DNA of 64,000 nucleotides. It comes from Myxococcales bacterium. GTDB taxonomy: Bacteria > Myxococcota_A > Polyangia > Polyangiales > Ga0077539. How positions within the stretch are numbered: position 1 is the first letter of the stretch; the number at the start of each line of letters is the position of its first letter. Of the stretch, positions 1-6,859 are shown in pieces. The position numbers and the translations under genes were made by a program. The DNA is taken from positions 186,001 to 250,000 of the forward strand of contig JAEUKH010000029.1 in the NCBI GenBank assembly GCA_016792845.1, given 5' to 3'. Under the pieces are notes generated by a model. That model saw only the letters and a program-made list of their open reading frames with translations, did no database searches and was not told where the DNA came from.

Positions 1-2107
1 CGCGGGCCACCCGCAGCGTCTCGGCCTCGGCGCCGTTGGGGCCGAGCACCTGAACGTTGATGGGCGCGGCGAGGCCGAAGTTCAACACCTGGGTCGAGAT
101 GTCGGGCGCGAGGAAGAAGAAGGTCGTGTCGGGGTGCTCGCGGCGGAGGGCGCTCCGCAAAGCGCGAACATAGCCGACGGTGGGGTGATGGTGCGGGGCG
201 AGCGAGACCATCACCTGGCCGTCGGCGGGCGAGATGAGCGCGCCCTCGCTCAGCGAGAGGTTGAGCCCGCTGGTCGGCACGCCGATGTTGTCGATGAGGG
301 TGTTGAGCTCGTTCGGGGGGATGAGCCGCCGCACCGTCGCCGTGACCGCCGCGAGGCGCCGCTCGGTCTCTTCGATGCGCGTGCCCGGCGGGCATCGAAC
401 GTGCAGCTTGATGAGCCCCGCATCGACCGAGGGGAAGAAGTCTCGGCCGAGGCGCGGCACGAGCGCGCCGAGCGAGCCGAGCACCAGCGCCGCGAAGGCC
501 ACCATCACCGCCGGGCGTCGCGCGAGGCAGAGCGCCAAGAGCCCGCCGTACGCGTCTCGGAGCCGGTCGAAGCCGCGGTTGAAGGCCGCATGAAGCCGCG
601 CGAACCAGCCCGTGTCGTGGCCGTGCGCGCCGCGGGCGAGGAGGCTCCGCATCATCGTCGGCACGAGGGTGCGCGAGAGGAGGTACGAGGTCATCATCGC
701 GAAGACCACGGCCATCGCGAGGGGCACAAAGAGCGAGCGCGCGGCGCCCGAGATGAACACCACGGGCACGAACACGATGCAGATGCAGAGCGTCGAGACG
801 AAGGCCGGCACCGCGATCTCGGCGGCCCCATCGAGGATGGCCTGCACGAGGGGCTTGTTCATCGCGAGGTTGCGGTGCACGTTCTCGATCTCGACGGTGG
901 CGTCGTCGACGAGGATGCCCACCGCCAGGGCCATGCCCCCGAGGGTCATCACGTTGAGGGTCTGCCCGAGGGCCGAGAGCGCGATCACCGAGACCAGAAT
1001 CGACAGCGGGATCGACACGATCACGATCACCGTGCTGCGCCAGCTGCCGAGAAAGAGCATGAGCATCAGGGCCGTGAGCAGCGCCGCGATGGCGCCCTCT
1101 TTGAGCACGCCCTCGACCGCCGCGCGCACGAACACCGACTGGTCAAAGAGCAGCGCCACGCGCAGCGACGAGGGCAGCCGCGAGAGGGTGCGCGGCAGGG
1201 TCTCGCGGATGCGCGCGACCACGTCGAGGGTGCTCGCGGAGCCGTGCTTGAGCACTGTCATCAGCACAGATTTGCGGCCGTTGACGTGCACGATGCTCTG
1301 CTGCGGCGCGTACCCGTCGCGCACGTTCGCGACGTCGCGGAGGTACACCGTGGTGCCGTTCACTGTGCGGAGCGGCAAGGCCCCCATGGCGTCGAGGGCC
1401 TCGGGGCTGCTGTTGAGCACCACGGGGTACTCTTGGGCCCCCATGCGCGCGGTGCCCGTGGGCAACACCACGTTCTGAAGGCCCAAGGCCGCGCTGACAT
1501 CGCGGGGCGAGAGCCCCCAGGCGTGGAGCCGCTGCGGGTCGAGGTCGACCATCACCTGGCGTTGCCGACCTCCGTACGGCCACGGCACCTGCGCGCCGCG
1601 AATCGTCGCGATGTCAGCGCGGATGAAGTTCGTGCCGAGGTCAAAGAGCTGCTGCTCGCTCAGCGTGTCGCTCTGGAGCGCCGCTTGGACGATGGGCACG
1701 TTCGAGGCGCTGTAGCGAATGATGAAGGGCGGCGTCGCGCCGGGCGGCATCTGACGCACCGCCGACTGAGAGATCGCCGTGATCTGCGCGATGGCCGCGT
1801 CGACGCTCGCGCCAGGTTGAAAGAAGACCTTGATGATCGACTGGCCCTGGAGGGTCTGACTCTCGATGTGCTCGATGTCGTTGACCGTGGTGGTGAGGGC
1901 CCGCTCATACGGGTTGACGACCCGACGCTCCATCTCCTCGGGAGAGAGGCCCCCATAGTTCCAAATCACAGAGATGACCGGAATGTCGATGGAGGGGAAG
2001 ATGTCGGTCTGCATCTCCACGATGGTGAAGACACCCACGATCACGATCAGCAGCGCCATCACCACGAAGGTGTACGGGCGCCTGAGCGCGAGTCTGACGA
2101 TCCACAT
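1..2107 (-). CDS. RND efflux pump inner-membrane permease, partial (C-terminus beyond window)
   Basis: This is a proton-driven resistance-nodulation-division permease that would export organic compounds from the periplasm or inner membrane through an adaptor and a TolC channel. The ATG at 2107 gives MWIVRLALRRPYTF followed by the first membrane helix; about 702 residues are visible before the left edge. Porter-domain signatures IPVISVIWNYGGL and ESQTLQGQSI follow. The fourth-helix segment GILVDDATVEIEN keeps the paired Asp residues of the AcrB/MdtBC-type proton relay, unlike the metal pump at 6860-9964. No adaptor or TolC gene precedes it, so partners may lie downstream, outside the window. 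The leader at 2108-2285 holds no gene; a CCCC-GCGA-GGGG hairpin sits at 2157-2170. The family call is firm and the substrate unknown. Confidence 0.9.
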   Translation of the reverse strand, partial: MWIVRLALRRPYTFVVMALLIVIVGVFTIVEMQTDIFPSIDIPVISVIWNYGGLSPEEMERRVVNPYERALTTTVNDIEHIESQTLQGQSIIKVFFQPGASVDAAIAQITAISQSAVRQMPPGATPPFIIRYSASNVPIVQAALQSDTLSEQQLFDLGTNFIRADIATIRGAQVPWPYGGRQRQVMVDLDPQRLHAWGLSPRDVSAALGLQNVVLPTGTARMGAQEYPVVLNSSPEALDAMGALPLRTVNGTTVYLRDVANVRDGYAPQQSIVHVNGRKSVLMTVLKHGSASTLDVVARIRETLPRTLSRLPSSLRVALLFDQSVFVRAAVEGVLKEGAIAALLTALMLMLFLGSWRSTVIVIVSIPLSILVSVIALSALGQTLNVMTLGGMALAVGILVDDATVEIENVHRNLAMNKPLVQAILDGAAEIAVPAFVSTLCICIVFVPVVFISGAARSLFVPLAMAVVFAMMTSYLLSRTLVPTMMRSLLARGAHGHDTGWFARLHAAFNRGFDRLRDAYGGLLALCLARRPAVMVAFAALVLGSLGALVPRLGRDFFPSVDAGLIKLHVRCPPGTRIEETERRLAAVTATVRRLIPPNELNTLIDNIGVPTSGLNLSLSEGALISPADGQVMVSLAPHHHPTVGYVRALRSALRREHPDTTFFFLAPDISTQVLNFGLAAPINVQVLGPNGAEAETLRVAR

Positions 2108-2285
2108 GCGAGCCTCGTCGCCGCGCAACCGCTGCGCCCGCCCCTTATGGTCTCTCACCCCGCGAGGGGTCTAGCAGAACCTTCAACCCACAATGATCTA
2201 CGGCACCGCGCGCGGGCGCGACGCCACACAGCGCGCGGGGCGTACACGCTCACCGCGGCCGCGGCGCGGGCCCCTCAATGCGGGC

Positions 2286-3230
2286 TCAGCCGAAGTGATG
2301 CGCCGAGATGCGCACCCCCGCATACGAGGCGCTGTAGGGCGTGTGCCCTGGGTCGTCGACCGCCGCGCCGGCCACCACCATGAGCGGCAAGAGGTGCTCT
2401 TCGCGCGGGTGCGACGCGCGCGCTGCGGGAGCGCTCGCCCAAGCCACGAGCCGTGCCTCGCGCTCGGTCGGCGCCATGGCGACGGTCTCACGGAGCCAGG
2501 CGTCGAAGGTCTCAGAGGCCTCGCGCCCGCGGCTGCCGAAGCCGCGCATGTTGTGATAGCTCATGCCGCTGCCGACGATAAAAATGCCCTCGTGGCGCAG
2601 CGGCGCGAGGGCCCGGCCGAGGGCGATGTGCGCGGCCGGGTCGAGCCCCGCTTTGAGCGAGAGCTGCACCGTCGGGATGCTCGCCTCAGGGTAGCTGAGC
2701 ATCATCGGGATGAAGGTGCCGTGGTCGTAGCCGCGTGCGTGATCTTCGGCCGACGCGATGCCCGCCGCGGTGAGTGCGCCCCGCACCCGGGCGGCCACCT
2801 CGGGCGAGCCCGGCGCGGGCCACGAGAGCGCATACGACTCAGCCGGGAAGCCGTAGTAATCGAACAGCATCGGCGGCCGCGGGGCGGTCATCACGGTGGC
2901 GACGGGCTCCTCCCAATGGGCCGAGACGATGAGCAGCGCCCGGGGGCGCTCGGGGGTGATCTGCGAGAGCCCTGCGAGGTAGGCCCGCAGACCGTCGTCT
3001 TCGGCTCGGGAGCTGAACCCGAGGTTCACAAAGGGCCAGGGGCCGCCCCCGTGGGGGATGTACGCGACCGGCATCTTCGGGCGCGCGGGCGCGGTGCGCT
3101 GCGGATCGGCGTCGGCGTGGTGCATGGCATATCCTGTGAGTGCGGCGGCGCTGGTGCCCCCGAGGGTGCCGATGAGCACCTGGCGGCGCGTGAGGCCCGC
3201 GCGGTTGTGAGGGTGGTCTTGATCGCTCAC
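2286..3230 (-). CDS. DODA-type (class III) extradiol ring-cleavage dioxygenase, Tat-exported
   Basis: A 314-residue member of the LigB/YgiD (4,5-DOPA extradiol dioxygenase) family, non-haem metal enzymes that open catechol rings. Four family histidine blocks are visible: IPHGGGPW, SAHWEE, YDHGTFIP and GMSYHNM. The N-terminus TRRQVLIGTLGG followed by an Ala-rich hydrophobic stretch looks like a twin-arginine signal, so the folded metalloenzyme may act in the periplasm, which is unusual for a family that is mostly cytoplasmic. It lies 103 bases downstream of the LysR regulator on the same strand and may be its target. The true substrate, a catechol or DOPA-like compound, cannot be read from the sequence. 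Confidence 0.88.
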   Translation of the reverse strand: MSDQDHPHNRAGLTRRQVLIGTLGGTSAAALTGYAMHHADADPQRTAPARPKMPVAYIPHGGGPWPFVNLGFSSRAEDDGLRAYLAGLSQITPERPRALLIVSAHWEEPVATVMTAPRPPMLFDYYGFPAESYALSWPAPGSPEVAARVRGALTAAGIASAEDHARGYDHGTFIPMMLSYPEASIPTVQLSLKAGLDPAAHIALGRALAPLRHEGIFIVGSGMSYHNMRGFGSRGREASETFDAWLRETVAMAPTEREARLVAWASAPAARASHPREEHLLPLMVVAGAAVDDPGHTPYSASYAGVRISAHHFG

Positions 3231-3333
3231 GGCGAGCGCTCCTTTCGAGCCCGCGGCACCGGGTGGGTGGGGCCCCTTCGAGGGTCTATTCTAGGGTTTC
3301 AAAAATCGAGCGGTAGCGGCACGAAATGCGACT

Positions 3334-4296
3334 TCATGTTTCTGATTCTGCAACCTCGCTCGGGGGCCGCGGAGGCCGACGGCGGGCCGCGCAGGAGGCG
3401 ACGAGGAAGTCACGAAACGCCCTGACTTTGAGCGGCAAGATGCGCCCCCCGGGGTGCAGGAGCGAGAGCACCCCGCTGAAGGCCGTGTACTCTCTCAGCA
3501 CAGGCACGAGGCGGCCGTCGGTGACGTCGCGCTGGGCCACGAGCGAGGGCAAGAGCGCGACCCCCGCGTGGGCCACCGCCGCGGCCTTGAGGAAGGCAAA
3601 ATCGCTCGCACAGATCGCCCCCTTGACCCGCAGGCTCTCGGGCTTCTCGGCCCCCCGGGCGAGCTGCAAGGTGGCCGCGCCGCGGGTGGCCCGCTGGAGG
3701 AGCATCCGGTGCGCGCCGAGCTCGGCCACGCTCCGCGGACGCCCCGCGAGCTTCAGGTACTCGGGCGAGGCGTAGAGCCGCCCGTCGAGGTCGAGGAGCT
3801 TCACCGCCACCATCGACGAGTCGCGCAGCGGCCCCCCGGCGCGCAGCCCGAGGTCGATCTGATGGGCATCAAAATCGAGCAAAGCGTCGGTGAGCAAGAG
3901 TTCGACGCTCACCTCGGGGAACCGCGCATGAAACGCCGCCATGCGGGGCGCGAGGAGGGTGTGCCCGATGTCGGTGGGCGCCGTCACCCGGATGTGCCCC
4001 GCGGGGGTCTTCACATCATGGCGGAGCTCGGTGTTGGCGTCGTCGATCAGCTCAAGCGCGCGCCCGATGCGGGTGCGGTACGCGGCCCCGTCTTCGGTCG
4101 CCTGAACGAGCCTCGGGCTCCGACGGAGCAGCGTCACCCCGAGCGCCGCTTCGAGCCGCGTGAGGCGCCGCGAGACGGTGCCCTTGGTCTCACCGAGGCT
4201 CCGCGCGGCGGCGGTGATCGAGCCGAGGTCGACCACGAGACAGAAGGCCCTGAGGTCGCCAAGATCGTCGGGTCGTGTTTCTGAAACTGCAACCAT
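3334..4296 (-). CDS. LysR-family transcriptional regulator
   Basis: A 320-residue regulator with an N-terminal winged helix-turn-helix (residues about 10-70, including SITAAARSLGETKGTVSRRL) and a C-terminal LysR substrate-binding fold, with the usual GHIRVTAP linker entering that domain. The length is typical of the family. It is transcribed in the same direction as the dioxygenase gene downstream (gap 103 bases) rather than divergently, so it could be cotranscribed with it or control a promoter in that gap. Both ends of the gene contain nearly the same 19 bases. The effector is unknown; the neighbour suggests an aromatic compound. Confidence 0.93.
   Translation of the reverse strand: MVAVSETRPDDLGDLRAFCLVVDLGSITAAARSLGETKGTVSRRLTRLEAALGVTLLRRSPRLVQATEDGAAYRTRIGRALELIDDANTELRHDVKTPAGHIRVTAPTDIGHTLLAPRMAAFHARFPEVSVELLLTDALLDFDAHQIDLGLRAGGPLRDSSMVAVKLLDLDGRLYASPEYLKLAGRPRSVAELGAHRMLLQRATRGAATLQLARGAEKPESLRVKGAICASDFAFLKAAAVAHAGVALLPSLVAQRDVTDGRLVPVLREYTAFSGVLSLLHPGGRILPLKVRAFRDFLVASCAARRRPPRPPSEVAESET
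3337..3355. promoter_or_regulatory. 19-base repeat, 3' copy, between LysR gene end and dioxygenase gene
   Basis: TGTTTCTGATTCTGCAACC matches the copy at 4276-4294 at 17 of 19 positions. It overlaps the last codons of the LysR gene and lies about 110 bases upstream of the dioxygenase start, where an operator for that gene could be. Its central palindrome is degenerate compared with the other copy. Binding by LysR is inference. Confidence 0.35.
4276..4294. promoter_or_regulatory. 19-base repeat, 5' copy, with perfect GTTTC-A-GAAAC palindrome
   Basis: TGTTTCTGAAACTGCAACC contains a perfect 11-base palindrome at 4277-4287. It overlaps the first codons of the LysR gene and ends two bases from the outer end of its start codon. 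A near-copy lies at the gene's other end (3337-3355). It may be an autoregulatory LysR site, but LysR boxes normally lie upstream of the start, so the role is uncertain. Confidence 0.35.
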
Positions 4297-4383
4297 GGCC
4301 CACCCATGTGCCAGATTGTTGCAATTTAAACAACCTTCGACCCTGGCCCTTGCGCAGCTCGAAGTTGTGAATATGGTTGCGGT

Positions 4384-5358
4384 GTGAACGACTCAGACGA
4401 CGAGCTAGACCTGACGCTTCGGCATCTGACGCAGCGAATGCCCGATGAGGTGGCGCGGGCCCTGGTGCCAAAGATTCGTACGATGACGCGGTGTGAGTGG
4501 GTTGAGACGCAGCTGACGGCGCGGCAGCGTCGGGTCGATGCGGGGCTCCTCATCGAGGCAGACGGGGTCGCGCGAGTTGAGCATGTTGAGTGGCAGCTCC
4601 GCTGGCGCGCGGGGCTCGGGTATCGTCTCTTTGAGTATCACGCGCTCTACACGATGGCGTTGCGCGAGGGGCGTCGCCCGAGGGCCCGTGCGCCGCGGGT
4701 TCGGTCGACGGTGGTGCTCTTGTCGGGGCGCGAGCGGCGGTATCCGCCGTGGGGGCGGTATCGCGCGTCGCCTGACGGCGAGCGCTTCTCGGGGGTTCGC
4801 TTTCGCATCGAGGCGCCATACCAAGAGACCGTGTCGGCCTTGGCGTCACGCGAGAGCGCGATGTGGCTGGCCTTCGCGCCGCTCGCTGTCGACGCCGACG
4901 CGGCCTCGCTGGTTGAGGTCTTGCGGCGCTTGCAGTCTCAGACTGACCGTGCCCGTTTTGACGAGCTTGCGGTGGCCATGGCGGTGCTCGCCGAGGCTGA
5001 CGGGCGCAAGCGTAGACTCTGGCCCGAGGTTGCGTCATGCTTGCCGAGAGAGCTCATCATGCGTAGTGAGTTTTTGCAGCAGATTCGAGAAGAGACGCGC
5101 GCTGAAGCGTTGCAAGAGGGGCGTCAAGAGGGCCGTCAAGAGGGGCGTCAAGAGGGCCGTCAAGAGGGGCGTCAAGAGGGCCGGTGTGAGGCGCTGGCGG
5201 GCGCGTTGGCGAGGTCGCTCGCCTCGCGCGGTTTGGGGGCGCCTGGGCTCGAAGCGCGGCTCGCCTCGGTGCGCGACCCCGCGCGGCTCTCGGTGTGGTT
5301 CGAACGCTCGCTCTCGGCGCGGCGCCTCGACGAGGTCTTCGAGCCGGGCGAACCCTGA
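4384..5358 (+). CDS. Rpn-like PD-(D/E)XK nuclease/transposase-related protein with QEGR repeat, copy 1
   Basis: A 324-residue protein that looks like the recombination-promoting nuclease/PDDEXK putative transposase families, which carry such QEGR tails. The likely catalytic core is the Asp of RRVDAGLLIE followed by VEHVEWQ, giving the D...ExQ pattern seen in Rpn proteins. Residues about 244-267 are six QEGR tetrads encoded by a 12-base tandem repeat, followed by an Arg-rich tail. The start is GTG at 4384. A clear paralogue lies at 46544-47548 on the other strand, with shared blocks such as QLTARQRR, RSTVVLLSGRE and AMWLAFAPLAVDA. No inverted repeats or target-site duplications are visible. 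Whether it has a nuclease role in this genome is unknown. Confidence 0.7.
   Translation: MNDSDDELDLTLRHLTQRMPDEVARALVPKIRTMTRCEWVETQLTARQRRVDAGLLIEADGVARVEHVEWQLRWRAGLGYRLFEYHALYTMALREGRRPRARAPRVRSTVVLLSGRERRYPPWGRYRASPDGERFSGVRFRIEAPYQETVSALASRESAMWLAFAPLAVDADAASLVEVLRRLQSQTDRARFDELAVAMAVLAEADGRKRRLWPEVASCLPRELIMRSEFLQQIREETRAEALQEGRQEGRQEGRQEGRQEGRQEGRCEALAGALARSLASRGLGAPGLEARLASVRDPARLSVWFERSLSARRLDEVFEPGEP
5113..5184 (+). repeat. 12-base coding minisatellite (QEGR x6)
   Basis: Six in-frame units of CAAGAGGG(G/C)CG(T/G) alternate between two spellings, giving an effective 24-base period. Loss or gain of units keeps the reading frame and would only change the length of the charged linker. 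Confidence 0.9.
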
Positions 5359-5385
5359 GGGCCTCGCTGCGGTATCGTGGCGACC

Positions 5386-5805
5386 ATGAGGTCGTTTCGT
5401 AAAGAGCTGTGGTTCGAGACCCGACAGCGCATGGCGTTTCTGAACATCACCGCCGAGGTCGAGGCGGCCCTCGTCGAGAGCGGAGTGCGAGAGGGCCTCT
5501 GCCTCGTCAACGCCATGCACATCACCGCGAGCGTGTTCATCAACGACGACGAGGCGGGCCTGCATCGCGACTATGCCCGGTGGCTCGAACAGCTCGCGCC
5601 GCACGCGCCCACCAGCGCGTATCAGCACAACCAGACCGGCGAAGACAACGGCGACGCGCACCTCAAGCGCCAGGTCATGGGCCGCGAAGTGGTGGTCGCC
5701 GTCACCCAAGGGGCGCTCGATTTTGGCCCCTGGGAGCAGATCTTCTACGGCGAGTTCGACGGCCGACGCCGAAAGCGGGTGCTCGTCAAGATCATCGGCG
5801 AGTAG
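5386..5805 (+). CDS. YjbQ/UPF0047-family protein (secondary thiamine-phosphate synthase family)
   Basis: A small single-domain protein of the YjbQ family. The family name reflects weak thiamine-phosphate synthase activity that rescues thiE mutants; its real role is not settled. Visible family features are the beta-strand opening SFRKELWF, the [10 protein letters not shown] helix, [12 protein letters not shown], the conserved [14 protein letters not shown] segment, and the C-terminal [13 protein letters not shown](X)RRKRV block. A GTG at 5377 is in frame, but the ATG at 5386 starts at the usual family position; neither has a strong ribosome binding site. It follows the Rpn-like gene by 27 bases and converges on the EVE gene. 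Confidence 0.85.
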   Translation: MRSFRKELWFETRQRMAFLNITAEVEAALVESGVREGLCLVNAMHITASVFINDDEAGLHRDYARWLEQLAPHAPTSAYQHNQTGEDNGDAHLKRQVMGREVVVAVTQGALDFGPWEQIFYGEFDGRRRKRVLVKIIGE

Positions 5806-5835
5806 GCTTCGTTTGACAGAGTGTCAAAACTTTAG

Positions 5836-5877
5836 ATCGCTGCAATCAAGATCATTGACGTGATCTTGCGATGCGAT
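5836..5877. terminator. Hairpin between convergent genes
   Basis: A perfect 8-base stem CAAGATCA/TGATCTTG (5847-5854 and 5861-5868) with loop TTGACG is extended by an outer ATCGC/GCGAT pairing across an internal loop. It lies in the 84-base gap between convergent genes and has no T-run, so it may be a bidirectional terminator or a 3' stability element. Confidence 0.5.
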
Positions 5878-5889
5878 GTCGACGGTGCG

Positions 5890-6312
5890 TCAAGGGAGCG
5901 CGGTCTCGCCCATCTTCAACAGGGTGCGAAACTCAGCGGCGGTGACCCGAGTGACCGAGAGGCGGTTGCGGGTGAGCATCTGCATCGCCGCGAGGGCCTT
6001 GCGGTTGCGGATGGCGTCGAGCGACACGGGCGCGGTGAAGGGCACCACGGGGCTCACGTCGACGCACGACCAGTCGTCTTTCGAGCTCGGGTCGGGGTAG
6101 GCCGCGCGCACGACCTCGGCGACCCCGACGATCTCTTTGCCCTCGTTCGAGTGGTAGAAGAGGCAAAGATCGCCCACGGTCATGGCCCTGAGGTTGTTGC
6201 GGGCCTCGTAGTTGCGAACCCCGTCCCAGTGGGTTTTGCCGTCGGTCATGAGCTGCGACCAGGAGTATTTGAAGGGCTCGCTCTTGAGGAGCCAGTGCTG
6301 CGCGCGGGCCAT
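5890..6312 (-). CDS. EVE domain-containing protein
   Basis: A 140-residue single EVE (PUA-like) domain, a fold that binds modified bases in DNA or RNA. Diagnostic segments are HWLLKSEPFKYSWSQL, WDGVRNYEARNNLR, DLCLFYHSNEGKEIVGVAEVV and DDWSCVDVSPV. Bacterial EVE proteins of this length are common, and some sit beside modification-dependent restriction genes, but no such gene is near here. It is transcribed alone and leftward, converging on the YjbQ-family gene, with the cupredoxin gene 50 bases further right on the same strand. Confidence 0.93.
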   Translation of the reverse strand: MARAQHWLLKSEPFKYSWSQLMTDGKTHWDGVRNYEARNNLRAMTVGDLCLFYHSNEGKEIVGVAEVVRAAYPDPSSKDDWSCVDVSPVVPFTAPVSLDAIRNRKALAAMQMLTRNRLSVTRVTAAEFRTLLKMGETALP

Positions 6313-6362
6313 TCCGAAGGGCCTAGCAGCGAGGCCGGGGCGAGCGCCAGAAAGCGGTGCAG

Positions 6363-6827
6363 TCAGCGGGCGATGGGGCGCGCCAGCGGGGGCGCCGGGG
6401 TCGGCAACGGGGTGGGCGTGGGGGCTGCGGCGACGCTCCGAACGCGGAGGGTGCCGCGGAGCATGTTCATGCCGCAGCGAAACTCGTACTCGCCGGGTTG
6501 AAGTGCCCCAAGCTCGATGGCCGTCGCCTGCCCGGTGGTTAACGTGCGGCGCACATTGAGCGCGGGGAAGACCACCTCGCGGGTGCAGGGGCCGCGGTCA
6601 TGCCGCACGAACACCACCCGCACGGGGTGGGCGCTGTCGGCTTCGAGCACCGCAGGGCTGTACCCGCCGTCGACGTCGACCCGGAGCTCGGTCACCGAAG
6701 GGGCGCTCGGCGGCGATGGGGGCGCAGGCGGCGCGGGCTGGGCGGCCAAAGGCCAGGGCGCCAACGCGGCGCCGACGAGCAGGGGCGCGAGCCACAACGG
6801 GCGTAGAGACGTAGGGCGTACTTGCAT
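6363..6827 (-). CDS. Secreted cupredoxin-like metal-binding protein, last gene of metal-efflux operon
   Basis: A 154-residue periplasmic protein with a signal peptide (LWLAPLLVGAALAPWPLAAQ), a Pro-rich spacer and one cupredoxin-like beta-sandwich. Segments typical of the small cupredoxin domains found next to metal ATPases are GYSPAVLEADS, VRHDRGPCTREVVFP and EYEFRCGMNMLRG. The His, Cys and Met residues in the last two are candidate copper ligands. The ATG at 6827 is chosen because it opens the signal peptide; the frame is open further upstream over the pump gene. The pump stop codon lies 32 bases away, so it is probably cotranscribed. A periplasmic carrier feeding the pump, as CusF does for CusA, is a reasonable inference. 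Confidence 0.82.
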   Translation of the reverse strand: MQVRPTSLRPLWLAPLLVGAALAPWPLAAQPAPPAPPSPPSAPSVTELRVDVDGGYSPAVLEADSAHPVRVVFVRHDRGPCTREVVFPALNVRRTLTTGQATAIELGALQPGEYEFRCGMNMLRGTLRVRSVAAAPTPTPLPTPAPPLARPIAR

Positions 6828-6859
6828 GGTGCTCTGGAGACGCTGGTCGGCGCGAAGCA

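Noticed and set aside
134..2383. Long plus-strand open frame opposite the RND permease
   Set aside because: Its His/Arg/Glu-rich translation has no domain, and the minus strand encodes an unmistakable RND pump. High GC produces long antisense frames here.
5113..5184. CRISPR-like array
   Set aside because: Units are contiguous, 12 bases long and in frame with a protein; there are no spacers.
4384..5358. Insertion sequence
   Set aside because: No terminal inverted repeats or direct target duplications are visible at either Rpn-like copy.
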